Assembly: GCA_017792425.1 (NCBI GenBank)
Contig: CP051233.1
Coordinates: forward strand, 1,088,402 to 1,152,401
From: Thalassovita sp.
GTDB lineage: Bacteria; Pseudomonadota; Alphaproteobacteria; Rhodobacterales; Rhodobacteraceae
Reading direction: 5' to 3'
DNA: 64,000 bases
Part shown: positions 32,486 through 42,900 of the stretch, in pieces
Layout of the letters: the number at the start of each line of letters is the position of its first letter
How positions within the stretch are numbered: the first letter of the stretch is position 1
The notes under the pieces: generated by a model
What the model was told of the DNA's origin: nothing
Database searches by the model: none
What the model saw: only the letters and a program-made list of their open reading frames with translations
Program-made: the position numbers and the translations under genes

Positions 32486-33721
32486 ATGGCACAAAGAAAA
32501 CGCTCCAGGATAGTCGTGATGCTGACGCTGGCCATACTGGTCGGCGGGGCACTGACCTGGGCCTTCTGGCCCCGTCCGATGCTGGTTGACATGGGCACGG
32601 TCATCCAGGCCCCCATGCGCGTCACCATCGACGAAGAGGGCCGCACCCAGGTACACGAACCCTATGTCGTGTCCACCCCCATCGCCGGAAGGCTGTTGCG
32701 CCTGACCGCCGAACCGGGCGACCCGGTGCAGGACGGCACGGTCGTGGCGCGGATGCTGCCGACCTCGCCCTCGGCGCTGGACGTGCGCACCCGTGAACAG
32801 GCCCGCGCCAACGTCACCGCCGCCGAGGCCGCCCTGCGCGTGGCCGAGGCCGATGTGAACAAGGCCAGCGCCGACCGCGACCTGGCGCAGGCCAACCTGG
32901 AACGCACCCGGCGTCTGTTCGAAAGCGGCATCGTTTCGCAGGCCGGGCTGGACGCCGACGAACGCGCCGCGCGCGCCGCCAATGCCACGCTGGACACCGC
33001 CCGCGCCGCGATTTCCATGCGCGTGGCCGAACTGAATAATGCCCGCGCGGCGCTGATTTCCTTTGATGATACCGGCCTCGCCAAGGCGCTGGAGGCCGAC
33101 CACGACCAGATCGTGCCGCTGAAATCCCCGGTGCCCGGCACCATCCTGCGCATCATGCAGCAATCCGAAATCACCGTGCCCGCCGGCACCCCGATCCTGG
33201 AAATCGGCGACATCGAAAACGATTTGGAGGTGCTGACGGAACTGCTGTCCACTGACGCGGTGCAGGTCCGGCCCGGCGATCCGGTGATCATCGACAACTG
33301 GGGCGGTCCGAATGAACTGATGGGCGAAATCGCCCGCATCCAGCCCTGGGGCTTTACCAAGGTGTCGGCCCTCGGGGTCGAGGAACAGCGCGTCCGCGTC
33401 ACCATCCGCTTTACCACGCCCTGGCAAGACCGGCAGGCGTTGGGCCACGGGTTCCGCGTCGAAACCCGCATCGTGACCTGGCAGGATGACAACGCGCTGA
33501 CCGTGCCCGCCGGGGCGCTGTTCCGCGCCGCGCCCGATCAGTGGGCGCTGTTCGTCGTACAGGACGGCATGGCCCGCCAGCGCCCGGTGCGGGTGTTGGC
33601 CAACAATGGGTTGACCGCGGCGATCAGCGACGGGGTGGCGGTCGGGGACGCGATCGTGCTGTACCCGCCTGCGGGCCTGATGGACGGCCAGCGCGTCGCT
33701 CTGCGCAGCGCCTACCAGTAA
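32486..33721 (+). CDS. HlyD-family periplasmic adaptor of the ABC exporter
   Basis: 411 residues. One N-terminal membrane helix (IVVMLTLAILVGGALTWAFW), a barrel-sandwich lipoyl domain (VVSTPIAGRLLRLTAEPGDPV), a coiled-coil hairpin rich in Ala, Arg and Glu (about 100-190) and a beta-barrel with C-terminal domain (VPLKSPVPGTILRIM onward). It links the ABC/FtsX exporter to an outer-membrane partner. Co-transcription with the ATPase and permease is clear from spacing. Confidence 0.9.
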   Translation: MAQRKRSRIVVMLTLAILVGGALTWAFWPRPMLVDMGTVIQAPMRVTIDEEGRTQVHEPYVVSTPIAGRLLRLTAEPGDPVQDGTVVARMLPTSPSALDVRTREQARANVTAAEAALRVAEADVNKASADRDLAQANLERTRRLFESGIVSQAGLDADERAARAANATLDTARAAISMRVAELNNARAALISFDDTGLAKALEADHDQIVPLKSPVPGTILRIMQQSEITVPAGTPILEIGDIENDLEVLTELLSTDAVQVRPGDPVIIDNWGGPNELMGEIARIQPWGFTKVSALGVEEQRVRVTIRFTTPWQDRQALGHGFRVETRIVTWQDDNALTVPAGALFRAAPDQWALFVVQDGMARQRPVRVLANNGLTAAISDGVAVGDAIVLYPPAGLMDGQRVALRSAYQ

Positions 33722-33775
33722 TCGCGCGCCCCGGCGCAATCCTGCCGGTTTCCGGCGGCTTGCCGCCGATTCCGC

Positions 33776-35635
33776 GTGTACTCTCTGACCGAACCCCCTA
33801 TCCTTGACGCACCTGATTTGCCTGTTGCTGCCGTGGCCCGTTTGAAACCGCTTTCCCGTTGCCTGTCCGCGCTGACCCTTTCGCTGGGCCTGTGCGCCGT
33901 CCCTCTGCACGCGTTCGAGTCGCTGGACATCACCCTGTCCGGCCCGCAGAACGACGATCTGCTGTCGCAACTGCGCCGTGCCTCGCTGTTGCGGATGGCC
34001 AAGCGCGAACAGGTCACCGATCCGCAGGACGTGTTTTCCACCGCGCTTGCGGATTACCAGCGGCTTCTGGAAACGCTCTATGCCAACGGCTACTATTCCG
34101 GCGTGATCCGTATCCGCCTTGACGGGCGCGAGGCATCGCAGATTCCGCCACTGGACCCGCCCGCCCGGATCAGCAAGATCGACATCGCGGTCGCCCCCGG
34201 TCGCCAGTTCCGCTTTGGCGCGGCCAGCGTGGCGCCGCTGCCCGCAGGCACCACCCTGCCCGAAGGGTTCCGCACCGGGCAGCCCGCGAAATCGACCGCC
34301 GTTCTGGACGCCGTGGAAACCGCCGTGGACGGTTGGCGCATGGCCGGCCACGCCAAGGCGCAGCCCAGCTATCAGCACCTGCTGGCCAATCATCCCGCGC
34401 AGACGCTGGACGCCCGCATCGGGATAAACCCCGGCCCCGCCGTCCGCTTTGGCCCACTGACTGTGACCGGCGACAGCCGCGTGCGCGCCACTGCCGTACG
34501 CCGTATCTCGGGCCTGCCGGTCGGCCAGCCGTTTTCCCCGGCAGAGGTGGAAAAGGCCGCCACCCGCCTGCGCCGCACCGGCGCGTTCCGGTCGGTCTCG
34601 CTGACCGAATCCGATACCGTCGCCCCGGACGGCAGCATGGGGATCACCGCCGCCGTGGTGGATGAAAAACCCCGCCGCTTCGGCGCGGGGGCGGAACTGT
34701 CCAACTTCGAGGGGCTGACCCTGTCGGGCTTCTGGATGCACCGCAACCTGCTGGGCGGCGCCGAACGGCTGCGGATCGAGGCGCGGATTTCCGGCATCGA
34801 GGGCGACACCGGCGGCATGGATTACAGCCTGTCCGCCCGCGTGGAACGCCCCGCCGTGTTCGGCCCGGATACGAAATTCTACATCCATGGCGAAATCGAG
34901 AGCCTGGATGAAAACGACTACCGCTCGGACAACATCACCCTTGGCGTCGGCGCGTCGCGTACCTTCTCGGACCACCTGGAGGGCGATCTGGAACTGGCCG
35001 TCAGCCATTTCGATACCTCCGACGCCTTCGGTGACCGCACCTTTACCCTGTTCAGCACGCCCGTGTCGCTGCGCTGGGATCACCGCGACGACGTGCTGAA
35101 CCCGACGCGCGGCCACTACGTGAACGCGAAACTGACGCCCTTCCTTGGCCTGAGCGGTGAAGCAGGCGGCGCGCAGTTGAAGCTGGACAGCCGCATCTAT
35201 CGCCCGCTGGGGGACCGCTTTGTTGCGGCGGGCCGGTTCCAGCTTGGCTCGGTCGTCGGGCCGTCCCTGTCGGAAACCGCGCCGGACTACCTGTTCTACT
35301 CCGGTGGCGGCGGCACCGTGCGTGGCCAGCCCTACCAGTCGCTGAACGTGGATCTGGGCGGCGGCGACACCATCGGTGGGCGCAGCTTTCTGGGCGTTTC
35401 CGGCGAACTGCGGGCGCGCGTCACCGGCGCGATCAGCGTCGTGGGCTTTGCCGACGCCGGTTACATCGGTTCCGAAAGCCTGTTCGACGGCTCTGGGAAC
35501 TGGCATTCGGGTGCGGGCATCGGGTTGCGCTATGACACCGCCGTCGGCCCGATCCGGCTGGACATCGCCGGGCCGTTGTCGGGCGATACCGGCAGCGGGG
35601 TGCAAATCTATATCGGGATCGGACAGGCTTTCTGA
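33776..35635 (+). CDS. tamA: TamA-type outer-membrane assembly protein (BamA/Omp85 family)
   Basis: Up to 619 residues from the GTG at 33776. A second GTG at 33833 would put a standard signal peptide (ARLKPLSRCLSALTLSLGLCAVPLHA) at the N-terminus and may be the true start. About three POTRA-like domains (to ~residue 280) precede a 16-strand Omp85 barrel (~290-619) with the conserved GGGGTVRGQPYQS block and the closing RLDIAGPLSG...IYIGIGQAF. TamA works with TamB in outer-membrane protein and lipid transport. The stop overlaps the tamB start (TGATG). Confidence 0.9.
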   Translation: MYSLTEPPILDAPDLPVAAVARLKPLSRCLSALTLSLGLCAVPLHAFESLDITLSGPQNDDLLSQLRRASLLRMAKREQVTDPQDVFSTALADYQRLLETLYANGYYSGVIRIRLDGREASQIPPLDPPARISKIDIAVAPGRQFRFGAASVAPLPAGTTLPEGFRTGQPAKSTAVLDAVETAVDGWRMAGHAKAQPSYQHLLANHPAQTLDARIGINPGPAVRFGPLTVTGDSRVRATAVRRISGLPVGQPFSPAEVEKAATRLRRTGAFRSVSLTESDTVAPDGSMGITAAVVDEKPRRFGAGAELSNFEGLTLSGFWMHRNLLGGAERLRIEARISGIEGDTGGMDYSLSARVERPAVFGPDTKFYIHGEIESLDENDYRSDNITLGVGASRTFSDHLEGDLELAVSHFDTSDAFGDRTFTLFSTPVSLRWDHRDDVLNPTRGHYVNAKLTPFLGLSGEAGGAQLKLDSRIYRPLGDRFVAAGRFQLGSVVGPSLSETAPDYLFYSGGGGTVRGQPYQSLNVDLGGGDTIGGRSFLGVSGELRARVTGAISVVGFADAGYIGSESLFDGSGNWHSGAGIGLRYDTAVGPIRLDIAGPLSGDTGSGVQIYIGIGQAF

Positions 35636-38600
35636 TGCGTAAACTGGTCCTTGCTGCCTGTCTTTCGGCCCCGCTGGCCCTGTCCGCACAGGACGCGTCC
35701 CAGCCCGAACCCGGCTTCTTCGAGGGTCTGCTGGAAGAGTCCCTGTCCGGCCCCGGCCGCGTCGTGGATGTGCAGGGGTTTTCCGGTGCGCTCAGTTCCA
35801 CCGCCAGTATCCAGACCCTGACCGTCGCGGACGCCAACGGCATCTGGCTCACGCTGAACGGCGTCACCCTGAACTGGACCCGCAGCGCGCTGCTGTCCGG
35901 TCGGTTGGAGGTGACAGAGCTTTCGGCCACGGAACTGATCGTGCCGCGCCGCCCGCTGCCCTCGGACGCCCTGCCGCAGGCCGAGGCTTCGCCGCTGGCC
36001 CTGCCGGCATTGCCCGTCTCCGTCAACATCGGCAAGCTGGCAATCGCCCGCGCCGACCTGGGCGAACCGGTGTTGGGGCAGGCGGCGCTGCTGCAGTTGC
36101 TGGGCAGCGCCACGCTGGCCGACGGGGCAGGGCAGGTGGACCTGTCGCTGACCCACCTTGCCCCGCGCAGCGGCGGCATCACGCTGAAAGCTGGCTATGC
36201 CAACGCCACGCAGGAACTGGCGCTGGACCTGTCGCTGAACGAACCGGCGCAAGGGCTGGTGGCGACGATGCTGGGCCTGCCCGGACAGCCGCCGCTGGAC
36301 CTGACGGTGCAGGGCACCGGCCCGATTACCGACTATGCCGCGCAGATCGCGCTGGCTTCGGACGGCCAGCCACGGCTGGCCGGGGTTGTCAACATCACCC
36401 GCCCCGACACGGATACCCGCTTCAGCGCCGACCTGGGCGGTGACATCGCACCGCTGTTCGCCCAGGAATACCGCGCCTTCTTTGGCCCGGATGTGCAACT
36501 GGCGCTGTCCGGCAGCCGCACCGTCGAAGGCGCGCTGGATCTGGACCGACTGGCGCTGACCTCTGACGCGCTGCACCTGAGCGGTCAATTGAAGATGGAC
36601 ACGCAGGGCTGGCCCGAACTGGCGCGGCTGACGCTGGACCTTGCGGGCCGCGATGGCGCGCCGGTGCTGTTGCCCATGTCCGGCCCACGCACCCGCGTGA
36701 CCTCGGCCCACCTGCAGATCGGCTATGACGCCGCCAGCGGTGACGCCTGGACCCTGCGCGGCGATCTCACCGGTCTGGACCGCCCGGACCTGACCCTGCA
36801 ATCCGCCGTTCTGGCCGCGGGCGGCACGCTGACCCGCGCCAGCGCCGACAGCCCGGTCCCCGGCCAGATAGAGGGGCGCGTGCAGCTTTCCACCCGCGCC
36901 GCCCACAGCGCCAACCCGGCGCTGGATCAGGCCTTTGGCGGTGACCTGGACACCACGCTGCGGTTCGACTGGACGCAGGGCCAGCCCCTGCGGTTGATCG
37001 ACATCGCCGCCAACGGCCCCGGTTTCGGCCTTAGCGGCGATGCGACGCTGGCCGCCGCCGCTGGAACGGCGGACCTGCGGATTGAAACCGACACCACCCT
37101 GCGCACCCCCGATCTTACGCGCTTTGCCGCGTTGGCGGGGCGCCCGCTGTCCGGCGGGGCGGACCTGTCGGTCAAGGGCCACCTGAACCCGGTCAGCGGC
37201 GCGTTCGACCTGGCCCTGTCGGGGCGTACGGCGTCCTTGTCCGTAGGTGAGGCACAGATAGACCCGCTGCTGGACGGCACCGGCACCCTGGCCTTGTCCG
37301 CTCGCCGCGATGCGGACGGGCTGCAGGTGTCGGACCTCGCGCTGATCACCACGCATGCCCGGATCACGGGCAGTGGCCGGCTGGGCAGCCGCACCGCCAG
37401 CGGGCAGTTCAGCGCCAGCCTGACCGATCTGGCCCGCGTCCTGCCGGACCTGTCCGGCGCGGCCAGCCTGCAGGCGCAGGCCACGCGCGACGGGCAGGGC
37501 TGGACCCTGACCGCCACCGGCACCGGGCCGGGCGGCGTGCGGGCGCACCTGGACAGTACCGGCACCGGCCTGACGTGGGACAGCCTGCGAATGGAAGGCA
37601 CCGCCAGTGTCCATGCCGACACCCTGATCGCCTATTCCAAAATCGCAGGCCGCCCGCTGGCGGGTGCAGTTGACCTGCGTGTCAGTGGTACCGGCCAACC
37701 CGCCCGCCGCGTCTTTGACGGCACGCTGGACCTGACCGGGCGCGACCTGGCCGCCGATCTGCCGCAACTGGATCAGCTTCTGCGCGGCGCATCTGAACTG
37801 CACCTGCAGGCCGCCCGAGACGGGGCAGGCCGCTACACCCTGACCTCCGCCAGGCTGACAACGCCGGAACTTGCCGCCACCGCCGAAGGCGACCCGGACA
37901 AGTCGCTGCGCTTCACCGGCAAGCTGCGCGATCTGGCCGTGCTGGCCCCCGGCCTGACCGGCCCCGTGACCACCAGCGGCACCGCCGTGCTGGAGCGCGA
38001 CAATTGGCGGCTGAAGGCAGACGGCACCGGGCCCGGCGGCACCAGCATGGCCGCTTCCGGCACCATGGCGCAGGACGCCGCGATGATGGACATGGCCCTG
38101 ACCGGCACCGCGCCGCTGGCGCTGGTCAATGACCTGATCCGTCCGCGCACCGTCACGGGCCTGGCCAGCTATGACCTGCGGATCAATGGCCGCCCGGCGC
38201 TGTCGTCGGTCACTGGCCGCCTCAGCACCCGCGACGCCCGTTTCGCAATCCCGGATCAGCGCCTCGCGCTGGAAGACATCAGCGCCGACGTCACCCTGAA
38301 CGGCGCGCAGGCGCAGGTTTCCGCCAGCAGCCGCGTCGCATCTGGCGGGACGGTGCAACTGTCCGGCCCCATCGCCCTGACCGCGCCCTTTACCGCCAAG
38401 CTGACCACCCGGATGGCCGGCGTCGTCATCACCGAACCCCGCCTATTCGAAACCACGGTCGACGGCGCGCTGGACCTGTCCGGCCCGCTAAGCGGCGGGG
38501 CGCAGATTTCCGGGCGGCTCAGCCTCGGTCAGACCGAACTGCGCGTGCCCAACGCCTCGGGGACCAGCTATGCCGACCTGCCGGGGCTGCAGCACATAGG

Positions 38601-39372
38601 CGAACCCGCCGCCGTGCGCCAGACCCGCGTTGCCGCCGGGCTGGTGTCGGACGAACAGGACCGCCCCGCCACCCCCACCACCTACGGGCTGGACCTGCAG
38701 GTGCTGGCACCCGACCGCATCTTTGTCCGTGGCCGTGGGCTGGACGCTGAACTGGGCGGTTCGCTGCGGCTGCAGGGCACCACCGCCAACGTCATCCCCC
38801 AGGGCCGGTTTGACCTGATCCGGGGACGCCTGGACATCCTCGGCAAGCGCCTGACCCTGGACGAAGGCCTGATCCGCCTGCAAGGCGCGTTCGATCCCTA
38901 CATCCAGTTCAAGGCCAGCACCCGCAGCAGCGACGTCACGGCCTCTATCGTGATCGCGGGGCAGGCCAGCAAGCCGGACCTCAGCTTCACCTCTACCCCC
39001 GAACTGCCACAGGACGAGGTGCTGGCCCTGCTGCTGTTCGGGCGCGACATCAGCGCGATTTCACCCCTGCAGGCCGTGCGCCTTGCCGCCGCGCTGCGCA
39101 CCTTGGCCGGTAAGGGCGACGGGCTCAGCGGTGGTATCCGCAAGGGGCTGGCGCTGGACGATCTGGACGTCACCACCGGCGACGACGGCGCGACAGAGGC
39201 CCGCGCCGGCAAATACCTGAGCGAGAATATCTATTCCGAGATCACCGCCGACACCGAGGGCAACACCCAGATCAACCTGAACCTGACCATCAACCGATCC
39301 GTCACCGCGCGCGGTCGGCTGGGGTCCGACGGCGAAACCGGCATCGGCGTGTTCATCGAACGGGATTACTGA
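35635..39372 (+). CDS. tamB: Translocation and assembly module inner-membrane component TamB
   Basis: 1245 residues. An N-terminal signal or anchor (MRKLVLAACLSAPLALSAQ) is followed by very long repetitive beta structure (~40-900) and a C-terminal DUF490/TamB domain (~930-1245) with LPQDEVLALLLFGRDISAISPLQAVRLAAAL and NLTINRSVTARGRLG. AsmA/TamB proteins form a hydrophobic groove across the periplasm that carries lipids or assists barrel assembly with TamA. Translationally coupled to tamA. Confidence 0.93.
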   Translation: MRKLVLAACLSAPLALSAQDASQPEPGFFEGLLEESLSGPGRVVDVQGFSGALSSTASIQTLTVADANGIWLTLNGVTLNWTRSALLSGRLEVTELSATELIVPRRPLPSDALPQAEASPLALPALPVSVNIGKLAIARADLGEPVLGQAALLQLLGSATLADGAGQVDLSLTHLAPRSGGITLKAGYANATQELALDLSLNEPAQGLVATMLGLPGQPPLDLTVQGTGPITDYAAQIALASDGQPRLAGVVNITRPDTDTRFSADLGGDIAPLFAQEYRAFFGPDVQLALSGSRTVEGALDLDRLALTSDALHLSGQLKMDTQGWPELARLTLDLAGRDGAPVLLPMSGPRTRVTSAHLQIGYDAASGDAWTLRGDLTGLDRPDLTLQSAVLAAGGTLTRASADSPVPGQIEGRVQLSTRAAHSANPALDQAFGGDLDTTLRFDWTQGQPLRLIDIAANGPGFGLSGDATLAAAAGTADLRIETDTTLRTPDLTRFAALAGRPLSGGADLSVKGHLNPVSGAFDLALSGRTASLSVGEAQIDPLLDGTGTLALSARRDADGLQVSDLALITTHARITGSGRLGSRTASGQFSASLTDLARVLPDLSGAASLQAQATRDGQGWTLTATGTGPGGVRAHLDSTGTGLTWDSLRMEGTASVHADTLIAYSKIAGRPLAGAVDLRVSGTGQPARRVFDGTLDLTGRDLAADLPQLDQLLRGASELHLQAARDGAGRYTLTSARLTTPELAATAEGDPDKSLRFTGKLRDLAVLAPGLTGPVTTSGTAVLERDNWRLKADGTGPGGTSMAASGTMAQDAAMMDMALTGTAPLALVNDLIRPRTVTGLASYDLRINGRPALSSVTGRLSTRDARFAIPDQRLALEDISADVTLNGAQAQVSASSRVASGGTVQLSGPIALTAPFTAKLTTRMAGVVITEPRLFETTVDGALDLSGPLSGGAQISGRLSLGQTELRVPNASGTSYADLPGLQHIGEPAAVRQTRVAAGLVSDEQDRPATPTTYGLDLQVLAPDRIFVRGRGLDAELGGSLRLQGTTANVIPQGRFDLIRGRLDILGKRLTLDEGLIRLQGAFDPYIQFKASTRSSDVTASIVIAGQASKPDLSFTSTPELPQDEVLALLLFGRDISAISPLQAVRLAAALRTLAGKGDGLSGGIRKGLALDDLDVTTGDDGATEARAGKYLSENIYSEITADTEGNTQINLNLTINRSVTARGRLGSDGETGIGVFIERDY

Positions 39373-39375
39373 CGC

Positions 39376-39819
39376 CTATTCCTTCACCGTCCGCAGGATC
39401 AGGTTGGTCTGCGCATTGGTCACCGCGCCGGTGCTGAACAAGAATTCCTCCAGGAACCGATTATAGGCGTCCAGGTCCGGGCAGACCACGTGCAAGTGGT
39501 AATCCGCCGCGCCCGTCGTGGCATAGCAGGCGCGGATTTCCTCCTTGGTGCGGACGGCCTGCACGAACTGTTTCACCAGCCCCTGATCGTGCCGCGCCAG
39601 TTGCACATGCACGATCGCCTTGATCTGCATCCCCATCACGGCGTCGTCCAGATCCACGGTGTATCCCCGGATCACCCCGCGTTCCTCCAGCGCCTTCACC
39701 CGTCGCCAGCAGGACGACGTGGACAGCCCCACCTGTTCCGCCAGATCGGCGGTGGATATCCGGCTGTCACGCTTCAGCAGCGTCAGGATATGGGCGTCAA
39801 CTGGATCGGGATTCGGCAT
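39376..39819 (-). CDS. Lrp/AsnC-family regulator
   Basis: 147 residues. An N-terminal winged HTH (DAHILTLLKRDSRISTADLAEQVGLSTSSCWRRVKALEERGVI) and a C-terminal RAM ligand-binding domain (IKAIVHVQLARHDQGLVKQFVQAV...GAADYHLHVVCPDLDAYNRFLEEFL). It is divergent from the indolepyruvate oxidoreductase gene across ~137 AT-rich bases and probably controls it in response to an aromatic or other amino acid. It converges on tamB with three bases between stops. Confidence 0.92.
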   Translation of the reverse strand: MPNPDPVDAHILTLLKRDSRISTADLAEQVGLSTSSCWRRVKALEERGVIRGYTVDLDDAVMGMQIKAIVHVQLARHDQGLVKQFVQAVRTKEEIRACYATTGAADYHLHVVCPDLDAYNRFLEEFLFSTGAVTNAQTNLILRTVKE

Positions 39820-39956
39820 AATGTTTCAGTATTTCCTGCAATATGACACATCTTACCAATAAAATCCGAAATCACCACCAATAATGGTCAGAAAATCCAC
39901 GCTGTCTGAAATATCATTAACAGGAACAGGAAAACCCGTCATCAGGGGATACGCGC

Positions 39957-42900
39957 ATGACCGAACACACCAAATTCGACACCTACCAACTGTCCGACCG
40001 CTATGACCGCGAACAGGGCCGGGTTTTCCTGACCGGGACGCAGGCTCTGGCGCGGATCATGTTCGACCAGGCCCGCCGCGACCGCGCCGCCGGGCTGAAC
40101 ACGGCGGGGTTCATCTCTGGTTATCGGGGCTCGCCGCTGGGGGGGCTGGACCTGGAGCTGTGGAAGAACGGCAAGCGGCTGGAGCAGAACAACATCCAGT
40201 TCATGCCCGCCGTGAACGAGGACCTGGGCGCCTCCGCCGTTCTGGGCGCGCAACAGGCCGCGCTGGACCCCGATGCGCAGGTCGAAGGCGTGTTTTCCAT
40301 GTGGTACGGCAAGGGGCCGGGGGTGGACCGGTCCGGCGATGCGCTGAAACACGGCAACGCCTATGGCAGTTCGCCCAAGGGCGGCGTGCTGGTGGTGGCC
40401 GGGGATGACCACGGCTGCGTGTCCTCGTCCATGCCGCATCAGTCGGACGTGGCCTTCATGGCGTGGTTCATGCCCACGCTGAACCCGGCGACCATCCAGG
40501 AATACCTTGAATTCGGGGAATACGGCTTTGCCTTGTCGCGCTATTCCGGCACCTGGGTCGGGTTCAAGGCGATCTCCGAAACGGTCGAGGCGGGGCAATC
40601 CGTGGACCTGCCCGCCGACCGTACCTTCAGCTATCCGCCGTTCGAAGGCCCGGCAAACGGCCTGCACGTCCGCATGGCCGACCTGCCCAGCCCCGAGATT
40701 GAAACCCGACTGGAACACAAGCTGCGCGCGGTTGAAACCTTTGTCGAAGCCAACCCGATTGATCGTCACATCTACGAAATCCCCGACGCCCGGTTCGGCA
40801 TCGTCACCACCGGCAAGGGCCATCTGGACACGATGGAGGCGCTGCGCCTGCTGGGTCTGGACGAAGCCGCCTGCCGCCGCATCGGCATCGACATCTACAA
40901 GGTCGGCATGGTCTGGCCGCTGGCCCGCCGCGACGCGCTGGATTTCGTGACCGGCAAGGAAGAGGTGCTGGTGATCGAAGAAAAGCGCGGCATCATCGAA
41001 AGCCAGTTCAAGGAATATTTCTATGACTGGCCCGGCGCCAAGCCGAAAAAGATGGTGGGCAAGCACCGCGCCGCGGGCGATCCGCTGCTGCCATGGACTG
41101 GCGAAATGCACCCGCTGATGCTGGTGCCCGTTCTGGCTGAACGTCTGCACCCGTTCTGCCCGGATATGGACCTGCCCGCCCGCGCCGCCGCCCTGACCGC
41201 CACCCCCGCACCTGTCCTGCAAGTGACCGGCGCCACCCGCACGCCGTATTTCTGTTCGGGCTGCCCGCACAACACCTCGACCAAGCTGCCAGAGGGCAGC
41301 ACCGCCGCCAGCGGCATCGGCTGTCACGTCATGGCGTCGTGGATGGACCGCAGCACCTCTGGCTATGCGCAGATGGGGGCCGAAGGCGTCCCCCGTGCCA
41401 TTGCCCAGCGGTTCAACGGTGGCAAGCACATGTTCCAGAACCTGGGCGAGGGCACGTGGTATCACTCGGGATCGCTTGCCATCCGGCAGGCCGTCGCCGC
41501 GCAGGCCAACATCACCTATAAAATCCTCTACAACGACGCCGTCGCCATGACCGGCGGCCAGCCGGTCGACGGCCCCGTCAGCGTGCAGGGCGTCGCGTGG
41601 AACTGCCGGGCAGAAGGCGTGCAACGCATCGCGCTGGTGTCCGATCACCCGGAAAAATTCAGCCTGCGCGATTTCCCCGCCGGCACCACCAAGCACCCCC
41701 GCGCCGATCTGGACACTGTCCAGCGCGAATTGCGCGACATCCCCGGCGTCACCGTGCTGATCTACGAACAGACCTGCGCCACCGAAAAACGCCGCCGCCG
41801 CAAGCGCGGCAAGATGGAGGATCCGGCCCGCTTCCCGTTCATCAACGAACTGGTCTGCGAAGGCTGCGGCGATTGTTCCGTCGAATCCAACTGTCTCAGC
41901 GTGGAACCCAAGGACACGCCGCTGGGCCGCAAACGCAAGATCAACCTCAGCACCTGCAACAAGGACTTTTCCTGCCAGAACGGGTTCTGCCCCAGCTTCG
42001 TCACGGTCGAAGGCGGCCAGCGACGTAAACCCAAACCCGCCGGGCTGGACATGGCCGCGCTGACGGCTGACCTGCCCACGCCGCCCGAACCTGACTTGTC
42101 AGACCCGTTCGATCTGCTGGTTGCGGGCGTTGGCGGCACCGGGGTTGTCACCGTGGGCGCGCTGATCACCATGGCCGCACACTTGGAAGGCAAAGGCTCC
42201 AGCGTGCTGGACTTCACCGGGTTCGCCCAGAAATTCGGCACCGTTCTGGGCTATGTCCGCGTGGGCCGCACCCCCGCCGACATCCACCAGGTCCGCATTG
42301 AAACCGGGTCCGCCGACGCGGTGATCGGCTGTGACGCGGTGGTCTGCTCCTCGCCCAAGGCGTCCATGCACTATCGCACCGGCACGCGCGTCATCCTGAA
42401 CCAGGCCGAAATGCCGACCGGCGATCTGGTCCTGCACCGCGATGCCGACCTGAAAATCGCGTTGCGAGAGGCGCTGATCCGCAAGACCGTCGGCACCGGC
42501 AACGTGATGGCGCTGGACGCCAACATCGCTGCCGAACGGCTGATGGGCGACGCGGTGTTCGCCAATATCATGATGCTGGGCGCGGCGTTCCAGAACGGCA
42601 TGGTCCCGGTCAGCGAATCCGCTCTGAAACAGGCGATCCTGCTGAACGGCGTGGCGGTGGAAAAGAACGCCATGGCCTTTGATCTGGGCCGCGTGCTGGC
42701 CACCAACCCGGAGGCGCTGGCCAGCCACCTGACCGACACCGCCGAACCCGCGCCGCAGACGCTGGACCAGTTGATCGCCCACCGCGCCGCCTTCCTGACC
42801 GATTACCAGGATGCCGCCTATGCCCGCCGCTACACCGATCGGATAGCCCGCTTCCGCGCCGCCCTGCCGGCGGACGCAGGCGACGCCCCCGTGATGGCCG

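Noticed and set aside
32426..35689. A 1087-residue open frame on the minus strand opposite the HlyD-like and tamA genes
   Set aside because: It lies entirely opposite well-supported genes, has a composition rich in Gly, Arg, Gln and His typical of antisense frames in GC-rich DNA, and shows no domain.
35608..38358. A 916-residue minus-strand open frame opposite tamB
   Set aside because: It is a compositional shadow of tamB (GC-rich third positions remove stop codons); no motif or ribosome site.
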